From assembly GCA_017398245.1 (NCBI GenBank), contig JAFQGN010000073.1, forward strand, positions 1 to 6,568: a stretch of DNA of 6,568 bases. Reading direction: 5' to 3'. The notes beneath the pieces were generated by a model, which had not been told where the DNA came from, ran no database searches, and saw only the letters and a program-made list of their open reading frames with translations. Positions 4,229-6,568 of the stretch are shown here, piece by piece. Position 1 is the stretch's first letter. Every line of letters begins with the position of its first letter. The DNA comes from Clostridia bacterium. Lineage in GTDB: Bacteria; Bacillota_A; Clostridia; Christensenellales; Aristaeellaceae. A program made the translations under genes and the position numbers.

Positions 4229-6196
4229 ATGAAGAAGCTGCTTTCTCTCGTGCTGGTGCTGATTCTCGCTCTGGGCTGCATGGCTACCGCCACTGCTACC
4301 GAGATCACCGATTATCGTACCTACATCACCACGACCGGCGAAATGGAAACCTGGAACATCCTGTATTCCCAGAACGCCGGTGACCTGAACTACCTGACCA
4401 ACGCGATCGACGGTCTGCTGACCAACGATCCCAAGGGCAACCTGGTCGCTAACGCTGCCAAGGAATGGAATTCCGAAGACGGCGGCCAGACCTGGACCTT
4501 CATCCTGAACGAGGGCATGACCTGGTCCAACCAGGCCGGCGAAGTGAAGGCTGAAGTCGTCGCTGAAGACTGGATGACCGGTCTTGAGTGGATCCTCAAC
4601 TTCTACAAGAACGACGCTGCCAACACCTCCATGCCGATCAGCATGATCGTTGGCGCTGAGGACTACTACACCTACACCAAGGGCTACGGCGAAGACGCCT
4701 CTGCGGAAGAGATCGCTGAGTTCGAAGCCATCTGCGAAAAGTACGGCCTCGAGAAGAAGGTTCTGACCGCTGACGAAGCCAAGGCTCTGAAGCTGGAAGT
4801 GTTCGACAAGATGGTCGGCTGCGACGCCCCCGACAAGTACACTGTCGTTTACAGCTGCACCGACAAGTTCTCCTACTTCCCGACTCTGGCCACCTACAAC
4901 TGCCTGTATCCGCTGTCCGGCGCTCTGATCGAGGAGATCGGCGTTGAGGGTTACTACTCTGTCACCCCCGAGACCCTGTGGTACTCCGGCCCCTACATCT
5001 GCACCACCTTCGTGCATGCCAACGAAAAGATCTTCACCCAGAACCCCAACTATTGGAATGCTGAGAACGTGAGCCGCTTCAACAGCATCATCATCAAGGC
5101 CGTTGAATCTTCCGACGTCGCCTTCCAGTACTTCCAGACCGGCGAAATCGACGCCGTCACCCTGAGCCAGTCCAACCTGAGCTCCATCTACAGCAACGAG
5201 TCCAACGAGTTCCACGACTATCTGGTCGAGGGCCGTCGCGACAAGTACTCCTACTCCATCCGCTTCAACTACAACAAGAACCAGGCCGACGGCGTGACCC
5301 CCGACGATAACTGGAACAAGGCTATCGCCAACGAAAACTTCCGTCAGGCTCTGAGGTTCGGTCTGGATCCGGTTCCGTATCTGGAGCGCACCAACTTCAT
5401 CAACCCGCTTAAGTGCCAGAACCTGGCCTACACCGCTCACGGCGTTTCCACCACCACTGCTGGTGTTGACTATGTTGATCTCGTTCAGGACGAAATCGGC
5501 ATGCACTACAACTACGAAGCCTACGAGCGCTTCCAGCCCGAAGTTGCCGCCGAATACAAGGCCAAGGCTATCGAAGAGCTGACCGCTGAAGGCGTGACCT
5601 TCCCGGTCATGATCGACTACTACATCTCCGGTTCCAACCAGACCTCCATGGACACCGCTACCGTTTGGAAGCAGTCCATCTCCGACACCCTGGGCGATGA
5701 CTTCGTGCAGCTGAACATCTGCACCTACATCTCCTCCTCCACTCAGGAAGTCCGTAACCCGAGGAAGCAGTCCATCTCCATCTCCGGCTGGGGCGCTGAC
5801 TTCGGCGATCCGATCAACTTCATGGGCCAGGAAACCTACGGCGATGACAACGCTTACTACGCTGTCTACTGGGAGAACCTGAGCGGCATCACCGATCCCG
5901 AGCTGATCGAGATCTACGAGACCTTCACCGCGATGGTCAACGAGGCTGCTGCGATCACCGACGATCACGACGCCCGTCTGGCTGCCTTTGCCAAGGCTGA
6001 AGCCTACTATCTGAACCATGCCCTGTCCATCCCGTGGATGTACAACATCACCTGGAGCCTGACCGGCGTGAACGATTACAGCAAGCCCTTCGCCGCCTAC
6101 GGCATCCAGTCCAACCGCTGGGTCAACTGGGAAACCAAGTTCGAACTCTACACCACCGAAGATTACGCTGCTATCATCGAAGAGTACAACAAGTAA
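4229..6196 (+). CDS. Peptide ABC transporter substrate-binding protein (SBP family 5, OppA/DppA-like)
   Basis: This 655-residue extracytoplasmic binding protein should capture peptides and deliver them to the permease encoded next. The N-terminus MKKLLSLVLVLILALGC fits a lipoprotein signal with Cys17 as the anchor; a loose lipobox (A-L-G-C) leaves signal peptidase I cleavage around ATATA (19-23) as an alternative. The mature part shows family-5 features: an N-terminal NAIDGLLTNDPKGNLVANAA region, a GQTWTFILNEGMTWSNQ segment, NENFRQAL at 368-375 and SGWGADFGDP at about 519-528. Length is at the upper end for the family. ATG 4229 has AAGGAGG at 4214-4220, eight bases upstream; the frame extends to 4127, but that would begin inside the promoter. 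Codon use is strongly biased to CTG and to C-ending codons such as AAC, GAC and TCC, unlike its neighbours, which suggests very high expression. The ligand could also be another oligomer or a nickel complex. Confidence 0.94.
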   Translation: MKKLLSLVLVLILALGCMATATATEITDYRTYITTTGEMETWNILYSQNAGDLNYLTNAIDGLLTNDPKGNLVANAAKEWNSEDGGQTWTFILNEGMTWSNQAGEVKAEVVAEDWMTGLEWILNFYKNDAANTSMPISMIVGAEDYYTYTKGYGEDASAEEIAEFEAICEKYGLEKKVLTADEAKALKLEVFDKMVGCDAPDKYTVVYSCTDKFSYFPTLATYNCLYPLSGALIEEIGVEGYYSVTPETLWYSGPYICTTFVHANEKIFTQNPNYWNAENVSRFNSIIIKAVESSDVAFQYFQTGEIDAVTLSQSNLSSIYSNESNEFHDYLVEGRRDKYSYSIRFNYNKNQADGVTPDDNWNKAIANENFRQALRFGLDPVPYLERTNFINPLKCQNLAYTAHGVSTTTAGVDYVDLVQDEIGMHYNYEAYERFQPEVAAEYKAKAIEELTAEGVTFPVMIDYYISGSNQTSMDTATVWKQSISDTLGDDFVQLNICTYISSSTQEVRNPRKQSISISGWGADFGDPINFMGQETYGDDNAYYAVYWENLSGITDPELIEIYETFTAMVNEAAAITDDHDARLAAFAKAEAYYLNHALSIPWMYNITWSLTGVNDYSKPFAAYGIQSNRWVNWETKFELYTTEDYAAIIEEYNK

Positions 6197-6398
6197 TCTA
6201 AGGAAATGAAATAATCGGTGGATGGGGAGCCGCAAGGCAAACTTTCGTACCGAATGATTTCGATGCGGCCGGCTTCTCGAAAGGGAAGCCGGCCCGCAAT
6301 TATAAGATTCTGGACGTCATCGCATAGTGGTTAGTGTGGATGATGTTCGCTGCCACTATACGAAGGCGCCCCTAAATTCATAAAGGAGGATGGGAAGA
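6197..6398 (+). promoter_or_regulatory. Structured spacer between binding protein and permease genes
   Basis: The 202-base gap holds no gene of its own. It contains a 12-base-pair GNRA-capped hairpin (6267-6294), a possible 7-base-pair stem of ATAGTGG (6324-6330) with CCACTAT (6353-6359), and a small GCC-GCAA-GGC hairpin near 6231-6240. It ends with AAAGGAGG at 6382-6389 before the permease. No convincing second promoter is visible, so it is probably a transcribed region that sets the ratio of binding protein to permease. Confidence 0.55.
6267..6294 (+). terminator. GNRA-capped hairpin without U-tract: mRNA stabiliser or attenuator
   Basis: Bases 6267-6278 pair with 6283-6294 through 12 pairs (one G-U) around a GAAA tetraloop. 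The downstream bases are CGCAATTATAAG, so a classical U-tract is missing. This makes partial termination or, more likely, protection of the upstream mRNA from 3' exonucleases the plausible role. Either would favour excess binding protein over permease, as is usual in such operons. Confidence 0.7.
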
Positions 6399-6568
6399 AT
6401 GCTCAGATATATCACGAAGAGATTTTTTCAATCGCTGCTGACCATTCTGTTGGTCGTATCGGTTGTATTCCTGCTTCTGCGCCTGATGCCCACGGACTAC
6501 TACTTCACGGAAGAACAGCTCATCAAATTCAGCGACGAGCAGAAAAACGACATGCTCGAGGCCGCCGG
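6399..6568 (+). CDS. Peptide ABC transporter permease, OppB/DppB-like, N-terminal part
   Basis: Fifty-six residues are visible before the window ends. MLRYITKRFFQSLLTILLVVSVVFLLLRLMP shows the typical OppB/DppB start: a short basic segment and then the first transmembrane helix (about 9-28) ending in a conserved Arg-x-x-Pro. It continues with TDYYFTEEQLIKFSDEQKNDMLEAA, the start of the large external loop. The protein would form the membrane channel together with a second permease, expected downstream. ATG 6399 has AAAGGAGG at 6382-6389 with nine-base spacing; an in-frame ATG at 6390 is too close to that site. It is co-directional with the binding protein gene. Whether the gene is intact beyond the window is unknown. 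Confidence 0.9.
   Translation, partial: MLRYITKRFFQSLLTILLVVSVVFLLLRLMPTDYYFTEEQLIKFSDEQKNDMLEAA

Noticed and set aside
4097..6235. A 712-residue open frame on the minus strand opposite the solute-binding protein gene
   Set aside because: It is exactly in register with the sense codons, and stays open because the sense gene lacks TTA, CTA and TCA codons. Its product is a low-complexity Val/Gly/Asp-rich sequence with no domain, and it has no ribosome binding site.
6324..6359. tRNA or riboswitch in the operon spacer
   Set aside because: The ATAGTGG/CCACTAT stem encloses a 22-base loop without cloverleaf arms or a riboswitch core that I can recognise.

Overview
The window looks like chromosomal DNA from a low-G+C-type Gram-positive lineage with moderately high GC, most likely a gut-type Clostridia relative. 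This is inferred from strong AAGGAGG-type ribosome binding sites, sigma-A-like promoters, many Rho-independent hairpin terminators and clostridial-looking protein sequences. No rRNA, tRNA, CRISPR array, insertion sequence or phage gene is visible. The taxonomic call is an inference from style, not from a marker gene.

Layout from left to right. (1) 1-781, plus strand: the last codons of a probable metal-binding lipoprotein (ZnuA/TroA type) overlap by ATGA with the ATPase of a zinc/manganese ABC importer, and a strong terminator ends this operon. (2) 782-1105: a convergent intergenic region with a degenerate tandem repeat of 54-57 bases. (3) 1106-1561, minus strand: a Nudix hydrolase with a perfect Nudix box and its own promoter. 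(4) 1740-2126, plus strand: a small membrane-anchored protein of unknown function, transcribed divergently from the Nudix gene through back-to-back promoters. (5) 2161-2198: a hairpin between convergent genes. (6) 2270-3330, minus strand: azlC-azlD, a two-component branched-chain amino acid exporter with ATGA coupling. (7) 3523-3933, minus strand: a three-helix membrane protein of unknown function, with a good promoter and a terminator. (8) 4127-6568, plus strand: an oligopeptide/dipeptide ABC transporter operon, with a near-consensus promoter, a 655-residue extracytoplasmic solute-binding protein, a 202-base structured spacer and the start of the first permease, which runs off the window.

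The common theme is transport at the cell envelope: metal uptake, branched-chain amino acid export and peptide uptake. Peptide import and branched-chain amino acid export could be linked physiologically because peptide breakdown can overload the cell with these amino acids, but they are separate transcription units here.

I see no clearly new multi-gene system. The observations most worth a second look are: the metal ABC ATPase lacks the usual H-loop histidine; the solute-binding protein gene has extreme codon bias; a GNRA-capped hairpin without a U-tract lies between it and the permease gene; a 9-base motif is shared at the -35 boxes of two minus-strand promoters; and the convergent gap carries a repeat array.
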